Positions 52,435 to 61,169 of a stretch of 64,000 bases of DNA are shown here, piece after piece. The translations under genes were made by a program, and so were the position numbers. Within the stretch, counting starts at the first letter, position 1. Each line of letters starts with the position of its first letter. Location of the stretch: NCBI GenBank assembly GCA_017305715.1, contig JAFKKG010000010.1, forward strand, positions 186,001 through 250,000. The letters run 5' to 3'. The notes beneath the pieces were generated by a model. The model worked only from the letters and a program-made list of their open reading frames with translations, had not been told where the DNA came from and searched no databases. Source of the stretch: Hyphomicrobiales bacterium (GTDB lineage: Bacteria > Pseudomonadota > Alphaproteobacteria > Rhizobiales > Xanthobacteraceae).

Positions 52435-52610
52435 CCCGCTACATGCTCGACACCAACATCATTTCAGAGCTGATCAGAAATCCGCTTAGCAACAAATACA
52501 CGCGTGCAATCGCGAACCGGAAGGAACCCATACATGCGCATTTCAGTCTTGGCGACCTTGACCGCGGCGGCACTTCTGACCGCAGCACCGGCGCGGGCCC
52601 AGACCTATGA
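52431..52610 (+). pseudogene. vapC: Truncated VapC toxin remnant
   Basis: TTG 52431 overlaps the vapB stop (TTGA), the normal VapBC coupling. The frame reads TRYMLDTNIISELIRNP, the PIN-domain start with the first catalytic Asp, then NKYTRAIA. After about codon 28 it leaves the family and runs through the start of the next gene in another frame to TGA at 52608. The remaining acidic residues of the PIN site and about 100 residues are missing, so no active RNase can be made. The DUF3551 gene's ribosome site lies inside the remnant. Confidence 0.8.
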
Positions 52611-52785
52611 TCCGGCCTATCCGGTCTGCATCCAGATCTACGACAGCGATGGTGGCCGCATTCAATGCGGATTCAACTCGCTGGCGCAGTGCGCCGCATC
52701 GGCATCGGGCGGAGCCGCCCAATGCATCACCAATCCCTATTATGGCGGCGCACGGTCGCCGGCGGGACGACGGCGCGGGTACTAG
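52534..52785 (+). CDS. DUF3551-type small exported protein
   Basis: An 83-residue secreted protein: Sec signal RISVLATLTAAALLTAAPARA, then YPVCIQIYDSDGGRIQCGFNSLAQCAASASGGAAQC with four Cys that could form two disulfides. It ends in a Gly/Arg-rich tail. This short Cys-rich pattern is the DUF3551 family, frequent in bradyrhizobia and of unknown role. ATG 52534 has GGAAGGAA upstream. It starts inside the vapC remnant. It is convergent with the MscS gene, 8 nt apart. Confidence 0.82.
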   Translation: MRISVLATLTAAALLTAAPARAQTYDPAYPVCIQIYDSDGGRIQCGFNSLAQCAASASGGAAQCITNPYYGGARSPAGRRRGY

Positions 52786-52793
52786 CATCGCAG

Positions 52794-55148
52794 TCAGCCC
52801 GCCGCGCGCCGGGGCATCGGCTCCGCGGCCATCTCTGGCGCCAGCGGAATCTGCATCAGGATGGTCTGCCCCGTGGAGGCGATCTCGATTCCGGCTTCCT
52901 GGAATTTCCGCTTCATGCGCCGGTTGAACTCGCGCTGCACCGGCCAGCGGCCGCTGTCGGTGCAGCGGATCTGGCCGACGATCGACACCATCGAACCATC
53001 GACCTTGTCGACGCCCCACAATTCGAGGTCGCCGCGGATCGCCTGGCGGTATTCGGCCTCGCGGCGCATCTCGGCGACGATGTCCTTCAGGATCTGCCCG
53101 GCGCGGTCGGTGTCTTCCTTGTAGGACACATTGACGCTGACCGCGGCATTGCCGGCGCCGCGGCTCGAATTGGTGATGGTCGTCACGGCGCTGAAGGGCA
53201 CGATGTGCACCGAACCGTCGCCTGCCCTCAGACGAATCGTGCGGATCGAAACATTTTCCACCGTGCCCGAAAGACCGGACACGCTGACATTGTCGCCGAC
53301 CTGCACGGTGTTCTCCAGCAGCAGGAACAATCCGGTGATGAGATCCTGCACCAGCTTCTGCGAACCGAAACCGATCGCGATGCCGACGATGCCGGCACCG
53401 GCCAAGAGCGGGGCGACATTGACGCCGATTTCGCTGAGCGCGGTCAGGCCGACCACCGTCACGATCAGGCACAACAGCACCGTCCGCAGCATCGGCTGGA
53501 ACGTCCGCAGCCGCGCCGCGCGCGCGAAATGTCCCTCGCGCGACAGCACATTGACCTGGCGATCCATCAGGGCGTTGCACACCTCCCAGATCGCGGCCGC
53601 CGCCAGCGCCGCGATGCCGATCGTCACCACCGCCGACAGCAAGCGGCTGCCGATCTGGCCGCCATAGAACCAGACGATGGCGTCCACGCCCCACACTTCC
53701 AGCAAGGCGACAAAGCCCATGAAGGCGATGACGGAAGCCACGATCTTGCGCAACAGCGGCAGGTAGCGGTTGGCGCGGGTTTCCAGGCCCGGGAAGCGCT
53801 GCAGGATCTCCGGGCGGATGCGGAAGCCGCGGTCGATCAGGCTCAGCACCACGATGATCGCGAGCCTCGCAACCAGAACCACGGCGACGGTGCCGACGAA
53901 ATATTGCAGCAGCAGCGAATAGCCGTTGCGGATATTCAGCGCCCACACCGTCCACAGCGCGAGGTCGAGCGCGATCGCGAGATAGTGCCACACGCCGGCA
54001 AGGCGGTTGCGCGCCTGGGCGGCCGCGCCGAGGCGGCCCGCCGGTGCGCGGATGGCGGCGGCGACCTGACGGCGGCATTGCAGGATGATGACGACGATGA
54101 AGAGGTGGACCACCAGCATCACCAGACGCAGCAGCGCGGCATAGCCGCCGCGGTGCAGCCCGAGCAGCAGCGCGACATTCGCAAAGGCGATGCCGGAGAC
54201 GCCGACCGCGACGATGCGCCGGACCCAGATCTCGATATAGGCCGCGGTCTCGGCGCGAACGCGGAACAGGCCGAAAGGCCCGGCGAGCGCCCGCGCGGCG
54301 CAGATCAGCACGCGCGAGAAGGCATAGGCATTGACGACGGCCAGAATGGAAAGCCGGACCGTCGGGCGATCGCCGATCTCGGTACCCAATAACATCGTGG
54401 AGACCCCGACGAAGACCAGCACCGGCAGCAATTCGAGCGCAAGGCGCCCGAGCACGAACGGCAAGCGGATCAGCGATTGCCAGGCCCGCGCCAGGCTGAG
54501 ACGCCGCCGGTGCAGCGCGGGCTCCACCGTGACGTCAGCCGCAGAAGACGGCGGATCGACCATCGCCAGCGTCTGCGCCGGCGCCCGCGCGGTTTGCGGC
54601 AGCCGCGCTTCCAGCATCGCCACCGGCCGCTTGATCAGGCGAAACACCAGCCATTCGGCGGCGAAAGCGCAGCCGAACACCAGCGCCAGCTTCCAGGCGA
54701 TATCGAATATCTGCTGGTAGGCGGCAGGATCGTTGGCGGTGCGCAGGAACCAGTAATAGAACGCCGGAAAATGCGTCAGCGACCGCACCAGCTGGGTGAC
54801 CTCGCGCGAGATATCGCCGACCTGTTCGGAGATCGTCAGCAGCAGCTGGGCGCCAAGGCTGTCCGCGGTGAGCGGGATCGCCGGCTTTGTCTCGGGGGAC
54901 GGCGCCGCGGCCTGCGGCGCGGCGCTGGCGATCGCGCGCAGCGTATCGATCATCTGCGCGCGCTTGGCGTCATCCTGCAACGTCTCGAGCGCCCGTTTGG
55001 CCTGATCGGGCGTCAGCGCATGGGCATTGCCGGTTGGCGGGGCCGCCCCCGGCGCGGCGCCGGATTGGGCCAGCGCCGGGTAAGCAAACAACCCGCAGGC
55101 AAACAACACGCAAGCGAGCAGCAGCGCGGGCAGGAATCGGTGCGACAT
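52794..55148 (-). CDS. MscS-family mechanosensitive channel, large multi-helix type
   Basis: Inner-membrane channel, 784 residues. A Sec signal (LPALLLACVLFACGLFAYPALAQ) is followed by a periplasmic helical part, about ten membrane helices, and the MscS core near 555-760: GLTALSEIGVNVAPLLAGAG and GIAIGFGSQKLVQDLITG (pore helix TM3), ENTVQVGDNVSVSGLSGTVE and the beta/alpha-beta domains ending with the FQEAGIEIASTGQTILM type. It relieves osmotic downshock. ATG 55148 has AAGGGG 5 nt upstream; ATG 55175 adds a non-signal lead. It stands alone. Confidence 0.93.
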   Translation of the reverse strand: MSHRFLPALLLACVLFACGLFAYPALAQSGAAPGAAPPTGNAHALTPDQAKRALETLQDDAKRAQMIDTLRAIASAAPQAAAPSPETKPAIPLTADSLGAQLLLTISEQVGDISREVTQLVRSLTHFPAFYYWFLRTANDPAAYQQIFDIAWKLALVFGCAFAAEWLVFRLIKRPVAMLEARLPQTARAPAQTLAMVDPPSSAADVTVEPALHRRRLSLARAWQSLIRLPFVLGRLALELLPVLVFVGVSTMLLGTEIGDRPTVRLSILAVVNAYAFSRVLICAARALAGPFGLFRVRAETAAYIEIWVRRIVAVGVSGIAFANVALLLGLHRGGYAALLRLVMLVVHLFIVVIILQCRRQVAAAIRAPAGRLGAAAQARNRLAGVWHYLAIALDLALWTVWALNIRNGYSLLLQYFVGTVAVVLVARLAIIVVLSLIDRGFRIRPEILQRFPGLETRANRYLPLLRKIVASVIAFMGFVALLEVWGVDAIVWFYGGQIGSRLLSAVVTIGIAALAAAAIWEVCNALMDRQVNVLSREGHFARAARLRTFQPMLRTVLLCLIVTVVGLTALSEIGVNVAPLLAGAGIVGIAIGFGSQKLVQDLITGLFLLLENTVQVGDNVSVSGLSGTVENVSIRTIRLRAGDGSVHIVPFSAVTTITNSSRGAGNAAVSVNVSYKEDTDRAGQILKDIVAEMRREAEYRQAIRGDLELWGVDKVDGSMVSIVGQIRCTDSGRWPVQREFNRRMKRKFQEAGIEIASTGQTILMQIPLAPEMAAEPMPRRAAG

Positions 55149-55329
55149 CGAGGCCCCTTTTTGAAAAATGCGCACGACGACAAACCGGGATCGGTATTTG
55201 TCGCCGCGCCAGCGTCATGTCGGAGTGCCCCTTTTCGCCGTTTTGATGTGTCGGAAGTTTGCCAGCGAGACGACATTCTCTTGGCATTATTCTCGTGGCA
55301 TTTGGCGCGTCACGGAAATGTCGCAGCGA

Positions 55330-55524
55330 TTAATCGCGCGTCGTCTGCTTGCGAATGACGAAGAACAGATAAAGCAGCACCGGCAGGGACAGCGAGGCCC
55401 AGGACAGGCCGTCCCACCAGCCGTCGCCGACCAGGGCTGCGATCAGGCCCACGGTGGAGAGCACGCCGATCATGATCGGCAGCGCAAAGATCTGCTGCAA
55501 CGTTCGGCGACTGCGCAAGGCCAT
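55330..55524 (-). CDS. Small two-helix membrane protein of the siderophore locus
   Basis: A 64-residue protein overlapping the stop of the PepSY gene (ATGA). Two hydrophobic helices (about 12-33 and 42-58) with a polar turn GDGWWDGLSWA between; charged RKQTTRD end. No named family recognised. Tight coupling to the PepSY gene suggests a subunit or accessory of that membrane protein. Confidence 0.7.
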   Translation of the reverse strand: MALRSRRTLQQIFALPIMIGVLSTVGLIAALVGDGWWDGLSWASLSLPVLLYLFFVIRKQTTRD

Positions 55525-56687
55525 CACCGCGACAGCAGCGGCGTTTCGACCGCCGACCCTCGCGCGATGGCGCGATCGGCGGAAACGACGGTCTTGCGCC
55601 GGCGCAACCAGAGATAAACACCGGTTCCCAGGACGATGATCGTGAGCACGTCGAGCAGCGCCCAGAGAATCTTCAGCGGCATGCCACCATAGTCGCCAAA
55701 ATGCAGCGGCTGGGAGATGAACAGGGTCGTGACGTACCAGGGCATGTCGCGGCTGTCGGTCAATCTGCCGGTCTCGGCATCGATCAAGGCCGGTTTCAGC
55801 AGGCGCGAGGTGACGGGCGTATCGCCCTTCAGGAACACCGCATAATGGCTCTTGCTGCTGAACAGCGTTCCCGGAAAGGCGACGAAGCTCGGCGTCATTC
55901 CCGGCACCGCGTCGGTCGCAACCCTCACCGCCGCCTGCAGCGAGGTCAGTTTGGTCGGCGGCGCGCGGTCCTTGTATTGCGACGTCATCTCGGCGAGCTG
56001 GCCGTATTGCCACATCTTCAGGACCAGATCGGCCCAGGTGTTGATCACGCCGGTAAAGCCGACCACGAGCGTCCACATCACCAGCAGAATGCCCGCCAGA
56101 TTATGGATATCGAGCCAGCGCACGATGCGCGGGCGCTGGCGGCGATAGGTGCCGAAATCCAGCTTCCGCATCGAAGGCGCATAGACCACGATGCCGGATA
56201 TGATGGCGACGCAGAACAGGATCCCCATCAGGCCGAGAAACAGTTTTCCCGGCAGACCGGCAAACATGTCGGTGTGCAGCTTCAGCATGATGTAGGTGAA
56301 GCGGCCGGTGACGTCGGGCGAATCCAGATAGGCGCCGGTGTGCGCATCCATCCGGACGAAACGGTTGTTGGTGGGATCCGACGCGAGGGAATCGCCGACG
56401 CTGACGAACATCGCGTTGGGATCGTCGCGATCCCAGATCAGGAAATGCGGCACCGGTTTTGGCGCCTTCGCCAAAGCGTTGGCGAGCATGTGGTCAAGAT
56501 CGGCAAACGGCGTGCCGGGAGGAACTTCCGCGGGTTTCACCTGGGCATGCAGGAGATCGTCGATCTCCTCATGAAAGATCAGCGGCAGGCCGGTAATGCA
56601 GAGCATCAGCATGAAAATCGTGCAGATGAGGCTCGTCCATTTATGGACGGCGCCCCATCGGCGAAGGGATCGCGTCGCTGGCGTCAT
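55524..56687 (-). CDS. PepSY-associated transmembrane protein (PiuB-like ferric reductase/iron uptake)
   Basis: A 387-residue inner-membrane protein with four hydrophobic segments and large periplasmic PepSY-like parts. Seen: the N-terminal WGAVHKWTSLICTIFMLMLCITGLPL with the His of a possible haem ligand, YIMLKLHTDMFAGLPGKLFLGL, WLDIHNLAGILLVMWTLVVGFTG and PLHFGDYGGMPLKILWALLDV. The conserved helix-embedded His residues fit the family proposed to reduce or release siderophore iron. It lies 6 nt after the TonB receptor stop on the same strand and is co-transcribed with it by position. Confidence 0.9.
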   Translation of the reverse strand: MTPATRSLRRWGAVHKWTSLICTIFMLMLCITGLPLIFHEEIDDLLHAQVKPAEVPPGTPFADLDHMLANALAKAPKPVPHFLIWDRDDPNAMFVSVGDSLASDPTNNRFVRMDAHTGAYLDSPDVTGRFTYIMLKLHTDMFAGLPGKLFLGLMGILFCVAIISGIVVYAPSMRKLDFGTYRRQRPRIVRWLDIHNLAGILLVMWTLVVGFTGVINTWADLVLKMWQYGQLAEMTSQYKDRAPPTKLTSLQAAVRVATDAVPGMTPSFVAFPGTLFSSKSHYAVFLKGDTPVTSRLLKPALIDAETGRLTDSRDMPWYVTTLFISQPLHFGDYGGMPLKILWALLDVLTIIVLGTGVYLWLRRRKTVVSADRAIARGSAVETPLLSR

Positions 56688-56693
56688 GGCTCG

Positions 56694-59015
56694 CTAGTTC
56701 CAGGCGTATTTCAGCGTACCCAGCACCGTACGGGCCGCACCGAGGCCGCAATAGGCCATCCCGGTCAGGCAGGACGACACGTAATATTTGTTGGTGAGAT
56801 TGGTCGCGTTGACCTGCGCGCTCCATCCCTTCAGATCAGGCCTCAGATACTGGAAGTCGTAGCTGACGGCGGCGTCGAACAGGGTGTATTCCGGAATCAG
56901 GAGCGTATTGGCGGCATCGCCATAGCTTTCGCCGATATAGCGCGCGCCGCCGCCGATGCCGAGCCCGGCCAGCGGGCCGTCATACCAGGTGTATTTCGCC
57001 CATAGCGACGCCTGCCGAAGCGCGGTGTTGACGAGATAATTGCCGACAAAGCCGTCATTGCTCTTCGTCACCCGCGGATCGTAGCTGCTGTAGCCGCCGA
57101 CGATCTCCAGTTCCTTCGTCACATTGCCCCGCGCCTCGAATTCGAAACCGCGCACGCGGGCTTCGCCGGTCTGGACGCTGAAGTTGATGTTGCCCGGATC
57201 CCGCGTCAGCACATTCTGCTGGGTCACTTCGAACACCGCGGCCGTGAGCATCAGGCTCGAGCCCACCGGCTTGAACTTCAGGCCGATCTCGGCGCCCTCG
57301 CCGGTCGTCGGCTTGAACGGGTTGCCGAACTGGTCGGTGCCCGAGGTCGGCACGAACGACGTCGAATAATTGGCATAGGGCGACAAGCCGATGTCGAACA
57401 GATAGTTCAGGCCGACACGCCCGGTCGCAGCCCGGTCGTTCTGCAGATAGGTGCCGGGCGCCGGGAAGAGGCCCTTGCTGACCGTTTCCGCCTGCGCCCA
57501 GTCCTGGCGCCCTGTCATCGTCAGCGTCCAGCGATCGAGCTTGATCTGATCCTGCAGATACAGGCCCGCCTGGTTCAGCGTCGTCGCGGTATTGATGAAG
57601 GACGGCAACGTGTTCGCCGCCGGAATCGCCGCGCCATAGACCGGCGAGAATACGTCGATCGGGGCGATCATCGTGAATTTGTAATCGGAGGTCGAGGCCT
57701 GGCGGAAATAATCGAACCCGACGAGCACCTTGTGCGTGAGCGGACCGGTGGCGAAATCGGCCTGGACGTTGTTGTCCAGCGCCACGTTCTGCGCCGCGGC
57801 GTTCACATAGTTGAACGAGCGTAGCGCGGTTCTGAAATCGGGCAGCAAACCTTCGGAACGGAAGCCTGCGAGATCCTGCGATACGTCGAGATAGCGAAGG
57901 TTCGAACGGAACTGCAGATTGTTGTCGAACCGATGCTCGAACGCATAACCGACCGAAAATTGCTCCAGCGTGAAGCGATCGGCGTTGGGCTCGCCGATGT
58001 AGCGGCTATAGGGAATCCGGCCAAACGGATTGGCAGTCGGCCCCAGCCCTGCCGCGTCGCCCGGCACATATTGCTGCCATCCCTTGTTCTGGATGTTCGA
58101 ATAATGCGAGAGCAACGTGAACGAAGTGTCGGTGGTCGGCCGCCAGGTCAGGCTGGGCGCGATGAATGCCTTTTTCTCATGCACGAAATCCTGCTGGTTG
58201 CCGGCGTCTCGCGCCAGACCGACCAGACGATAGAGAAACTCGCCGTTCTTGTCGATCGGGCCTGAAGTGTCGAAGGCGCCCTGGAAGCGATCGAACGAAC
58301 CGAAGGTGCCGACGATCTCGTGCTGCGCCGTCACGGTCGGGCGCTTGCTGACCATGTTGATCAGACCGCCGGGATCGGTCTGGCCGTAAAGGCCCGACGA
58401 CGGCCCGCGCAACACTTCCAGCCGCTCAAGCCCATAGGTCTCGATCTTCGGGTTGGCGAATTGCGTTCCGGGATCGACCGGCAGCCGGAGGCCATCGAGA
58501 TAACGCGGCACGTCGAAGCCGCGGAGCTTCATGGCGTCGAAGAAGGTCGTGGCGCCATAGGTATCGAGCGAGACCCCCGGCGTGTAACGCAGCGCCTCGA
58601 CAATGTTCTGGGCCCCCTGTGCCGACATTTGATCCCTGGTGACGACCGAAATCGACTGCGGCGTGGTCAGGATCGGCGTATCGGTCTTGGTGCCGCTGGC
58701 GCTTTGATTGGCGAGATACCCGATCACGGGGCCATTGGCGCGCTCAGCCCCGACGCCGCCGCGGGCGCCCTGCTCCACCGGCTGCCGCTGGGCGGGAACC
58801 GCAACGCGCCGTGTCGCCGTCTGCGATCGCGACGCCCGGCGGGAAGGTTGCGCCGGACGCGCCGCCTGCGGCTTCGGCGCATCGACCGTGACCGGCGGCA
58901 AGGTCTGCTGCGCCAGAACCGGCTCGATTTGCATGCTCAAGCCGAACACCGTTGCGCAGAAAAAGCTCTTCGACGCCGTGCCCCAGACGGACGGCCTCAC
59001 ACAATCACGCGACAT
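56694..59015 (-). CDS. TonB-dependent siderophore receptor
   Basis: Outer-membrane ferric-siderophore receptor, 773 residues. The leader MSRDCVRPSVWGTASKSFFC with following hydrophobic stretch ends near VLAQ. A Pro/Arg-rich linker then leads to the plug domain (about 105-220; TPQSISVVTRDQMSAQGAQN, RYTPGVS, LERLEVLRGPSSGLYGQTDPGG) and a 22-strand barrel ending LGTLKYAWN, with an aromatic residue before the last Asn. The FhuA/FoxA-type plug suggests a hydroxamate siderophore, unproven. An AraC regulator lies upstream in the same orientation, with a 172-nt gap holding a perfect palindrome. Confidence 0.95.
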   Translation of the reverse strand: MSRDCVRPSVWGTASKSFFCATVFGLSMQIEPVLAQQTLPPVTVDAPKPQAARPAQPSRRASRSQTATRRVAVPAQRQPVEQGARGGVGAERANGPVIGYLANQSASGTKTDTPILTTPQSISVVTRDQMSAQGAQNIVEALRYTPGVSLDTYGATTFFDAMKLRGFDVPRYLDGLRLPVDPGTQFANPKIETYGLERLEVLRGPSSGLYGQTDPGGLINMVSKRPTVTAQHEIVGTFGSFDRFQGAFDTSGPIDKNGEFLYRLVGLARDAGNQQDFVHEKKAFIAPSLTWRPTTDTSFTLLSHYSNIQNKGWQQYVPGDAAGLGPTANPFGRIPYSRYIGEPNADRFTLEQFSVGYAFEHRFDNNLQFRSNLRYLDVSQDLAGFRSEGLLPDFRTALRSFNYVNAAAQNVALDNNVQADFATGPLTHKVLVGFDYFRQASTSDYKFTMIAPIDVFSPVYGAAIPAANTLPSFINTATTLNQAGLYLQDQIKLDRWTLTMTGRQDWAQAETVSKGLFPAPGTYLQNDRAATGRVGLNYLFDIGLSPYANYSTSFVPTSGTDQFGNPFKPTTGEGAEIGLKFKPVGSSLMLTAAVFEVTQQNVLTRDPGNINFSVQTGEARVRGFEFEARGNVTKELEIVGGYSSYDPRVTKSNDGFVGNYLVNTALRQASLWAKYTWYDGPLAGLGIGGGARYIGESYGDAANTLLIPEYTLFDAAVSYDFQYLRPDLKGWSAQVNATNLTNKYYVSSCLTGMAYCGLGAARTVLGTLKYAWN

Positions 59016-59076
59016 CGCAATCTCACCCCGTTAACTGTCCCCACTCACGAGAGAACAGATTTGATCTCCGGGTGCC

Positions 59077-59092
59077 TTTGCGCGTGCGCAAA
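59077..59092. promoter_or_regulatory. Perfect 16-bp palindrome upstream of the TonB receptor
   Basis: TTTGCGC-GT-GCGCAAA, 61 nt before the receptor ATG, within the gap to the AraC gene. The position suits an operator. The sequence is not a Fur box or an Irr ICE that can be recognised by eye. Confidence 0.5.
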
Positions 59093-59187
59093 AAACCTTT
59101 GATCGTGTGTCGATGCTCTCCAAGTTCGGGCAGCGGGATGTTTCATCGCGGGCAATTCCGCCTGATCGGCGCAGCACGCCGGCGATG

Positions 59188-60117
59188 TCAGGACAAAGTG
59201 TCGCGCTGGCAGTTGCTCGGCGCGTAGCCAAAATGCCGGCGAAACGCGGTGGAAAAATTCGCAGGGTTGGCATAGCCCACCGCATAGGCCGCCTCGGTGA
59301 CCGACAATCCCTGGTGCAACAAGGCTTCGCGCGCCGATGCCAGCCGGCTGGTTCGAAGATATTCGGAAGGACTGACGCCGTAGAGCCGGTGAAATTGCGC
59401 CGTGAACGAGCGGCGGCTGACGCCGGCATGCCGCGCCAGTTCGGCAATGGTCCAGGGATGCCGCAGATCGGATTCAACCAGTTCCCTGACCGATTGCAGG
59501 CGCAAGCGCTTCTGGTCGGATACCAGGCCGCCCCTCCCGTTACCGCGCAGCGCCAACATGGCCCGGGCCAATATCTCGGTCGCGTGCGCCGACAGCAGCA
59601 ACTCGGCGGGGCGACCCGCGGCCACCGGCGAAATCATCTCCATGGCAATGGCCTTGACGCGGGGCGAAGCCCGCGTCGTGGCGACGAACACGTTTTGATC
59701 TTGGGTGTCGAACAGTTCGATGAACTCGTCCCATAGTCCGAGCCGCTCCAGGGACGAGACGGGAAAGGCGACGCCGGCCGTCTGCATGTGCGCACCGCGC
59801 GGCGCATCGCCGTGCCAAAGCGTCGGCTCCCGGAGCGCCATGACCAGGATGGAATCATCCGCGTAGCGAATCTGGTTGGCGTTCGGACGCCAGCCCGTGC
59901 CGGTGCCCTTGAGCACCACGGAGATGAAGAGGCCGGCCTTGATGATCCCCTCGGTGCGAATCCGGTTGTCCAACAACACATTGTTGCGCTGGAGAAGACA
60001 GCCCGGCTGCTCCAGCCATTGCGCGTGGCCGGCGAACCTTTCCGCGATCGAGCTGTCATTGTCATCCGGATCGACAATCCGGAATGTTTCGAAGATGTGA
60101 TCGTAGATACGCGGCAT
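59188..60117 (-). CDS. AraC-family regulator of the siderophore locus (PchR-like)
   Basis: A 309-residue regulator. The N-terminal ligand-type domain (about 1-190) contains FISVVLKGTGTGWRPNANQIRY and AGVAFPVSSLERLGLWDEF. The C-terminal AraC domain (about 210-305) has two helix-turn-helix motifs: IAELARHAGVSRRSFTAQFHRLYGVSPSEYLR and the second ending VGYANPANFSTAFRRHFGYAPS. The position before a TonB siderophore receptor resembles PchR, which senses the siderophore and activates receptor genes. Its role here is inferred from context only. Confidence 0.92.
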   Translation of the reverse strand: MPRIYDHIFETFRIVDPDDNDSSIAERFAGHAQWLEQPGCLLQRNNVLLDNRIRTEGIIKAGLFISVVLKGTGTGWRPNANQIRYADDSILVMALREPTLWHGDAPRGAHMQTAGVAFPVSSLERLGLWDEFIELFDTQDQNVFVATTRASPRVKAIAMEMISPVAAGRPAELLLSAHATEILARAMLALRGNGRGGLVSDQKRLRLQSVRELVESDLRHPWTIAELARHAGVSRRSFTAQFHRLYGVSPSEYLRTSRLASAREALLHQGLSVTEAAYAVGYANPANFSTAFRRHFGYAPSNCQRDTLS

Positions 60118-60357
60118 CGATCCGGTTCATCGCCAGCCGCAACTATGCAATCGGCAACCTGTGCCCTCAAGGCGGATACCGCGCATGCCGTTTAGAAGGT
60201 CTTGAAAATAGAACCGTTTTAATCGGCTTGGCGATGGATCCGGGCGCAGCCGCGTTTCGCTATCGCGGATATCCTTGCAGCGAGCAAGCTCGACCGACCT
60301 TGCGTGCACGGCTCCGCACACGATGTCAGGCAGGCCCTGGTCAGTGGAATTCGACGA

Positions 60358-60996
60358 TCATTCGCCCTCGGCGAAGCCGGCGCGGACGACTTCCTCGCGC
60401 TTTCGCCGCAGGTGCGTGCGCAGGATGTGGGCGAGCCCGCGGGCATCGCGCCGCTGCAACGCGTTCAGGATTGCTTCGTGCTCCTGGATGGCAAGCGCCC
60501 AATGTTCCGGCGACATCGGGGTAATGAACCGTGCCCGTCGTATCCGCGCCGCGACCGACTCATAGAAGCCGGCGAGCACGGCGTTATCGGCGGCGCGAAC
60601 GATGGCCTCATGGATCAAACGGTTGCACCGATAGTACGACAGCAAATCCTGCGCGCGATAATGTTCGACCATGCTCGCCTGCAGCTCGGCAATTTCGCGC
60701 AGTTGCGCGTCGGAAATGCGAGGACACGCCAGTTCGCCGGCCGTCGCCTCCAGCCCCTCGCAGACCTCAAACAGTTCCTTGACGTCCCTTTGCGTGAGCT
60801 TCGCGGCGCGCGAGCCGCGATTGGGCAGCAACACGACCAGCCCTTCGGCCGCCAGCACCTTGAGCGCCTCGCGGAGCGGGGTGCGCGAAATCGCAAAGGA
60901 CGCGCACAATTCGCGCTCGGGAATGCGCGCGCCGGGCGGAATTTCGCCCTCCGTCAAAACGTGCCTGAGGCGGGAAACCACCTCGTCATGCATCAT
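60358..60996 (-). CDS. GntR-family regulator, FadR/FCD subfamily
   Basis: A 212-residue repressor-type regulator. The N-terminal winged helix includes LTEGEIPPGARIPERELCAS, ISRTPLREALKVLAAEGLVV and LLPNRGSRAAKLT. The C-terminal all-helical FCD domain (about 75-205) contains NRLIHEAIVRAADN and HEAILNALQRRDA, where His residues bind metal in the subfamily. ATG 60996 has GGAGA about 9 nt upstream. It is divergent from the crotonase operon, with three operator-like sites between and just inside that operon. Confidence 0.92.
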   Translation of the reverse strand: MMHDEVVSRLRHVLTEGEIPPGARIPERELCASFAISRTPLREALKVLAAEGLVVLLPNRGSRAAKLTQRDVKELFEVCEGLEATAGELACPRISDAQLREIAELQASMVEHYRAQDLLSYYRCNRLIHEAIVRAADNAVLAGFYESVAARIRRARFITPMSPEHWALAIQEHEAILNALQRRDARGLAHILRTHLRRKREEVVRAGFAEGE

Positions 60997-61029
60997 TATC
61001 GAGAATCTCCTTGGGACTCCACGGAACCA

Positions 61030-61169
61030 TTTTGAATGCAAAAATGACCCAATCCAAGCGAATTCGGAGAGAATCCAGTTGCATTAGTCAAATTTTGCAT
61101 TCAAAAATGCCTCCTGTGGCTAAACTGAGGTTCCATCCTGAGGGGTCTGTCGACAAAATGAATGCAAAA
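61030..61169. promoter_or_regulatory. Three operator-like TGAATGCAAAA sites in the GntR/crotonase promoter region
   Basis: Site 1 is TTTTGAATGCAAAA (61030-61043). Site 2 is its exact reverse complement TTTTGCATTCAAAA (61093-61106). Site 3, TGAATGCAAAA (61159-61169), overlaps the crotonase start codon. The semi-palindromic 14-mer in two orientations 63 nt apart suits a dimeric FadR-type repressor acting on both divergent genes. Confidence 0.75.

Noticed and set aside
52543..54078. 511-codon minus-strand frame over the MscS gene
   Set aside because: Out of frame with the MscS core motifs and composed of shadow-like Arg/Gly/Ala sequence.
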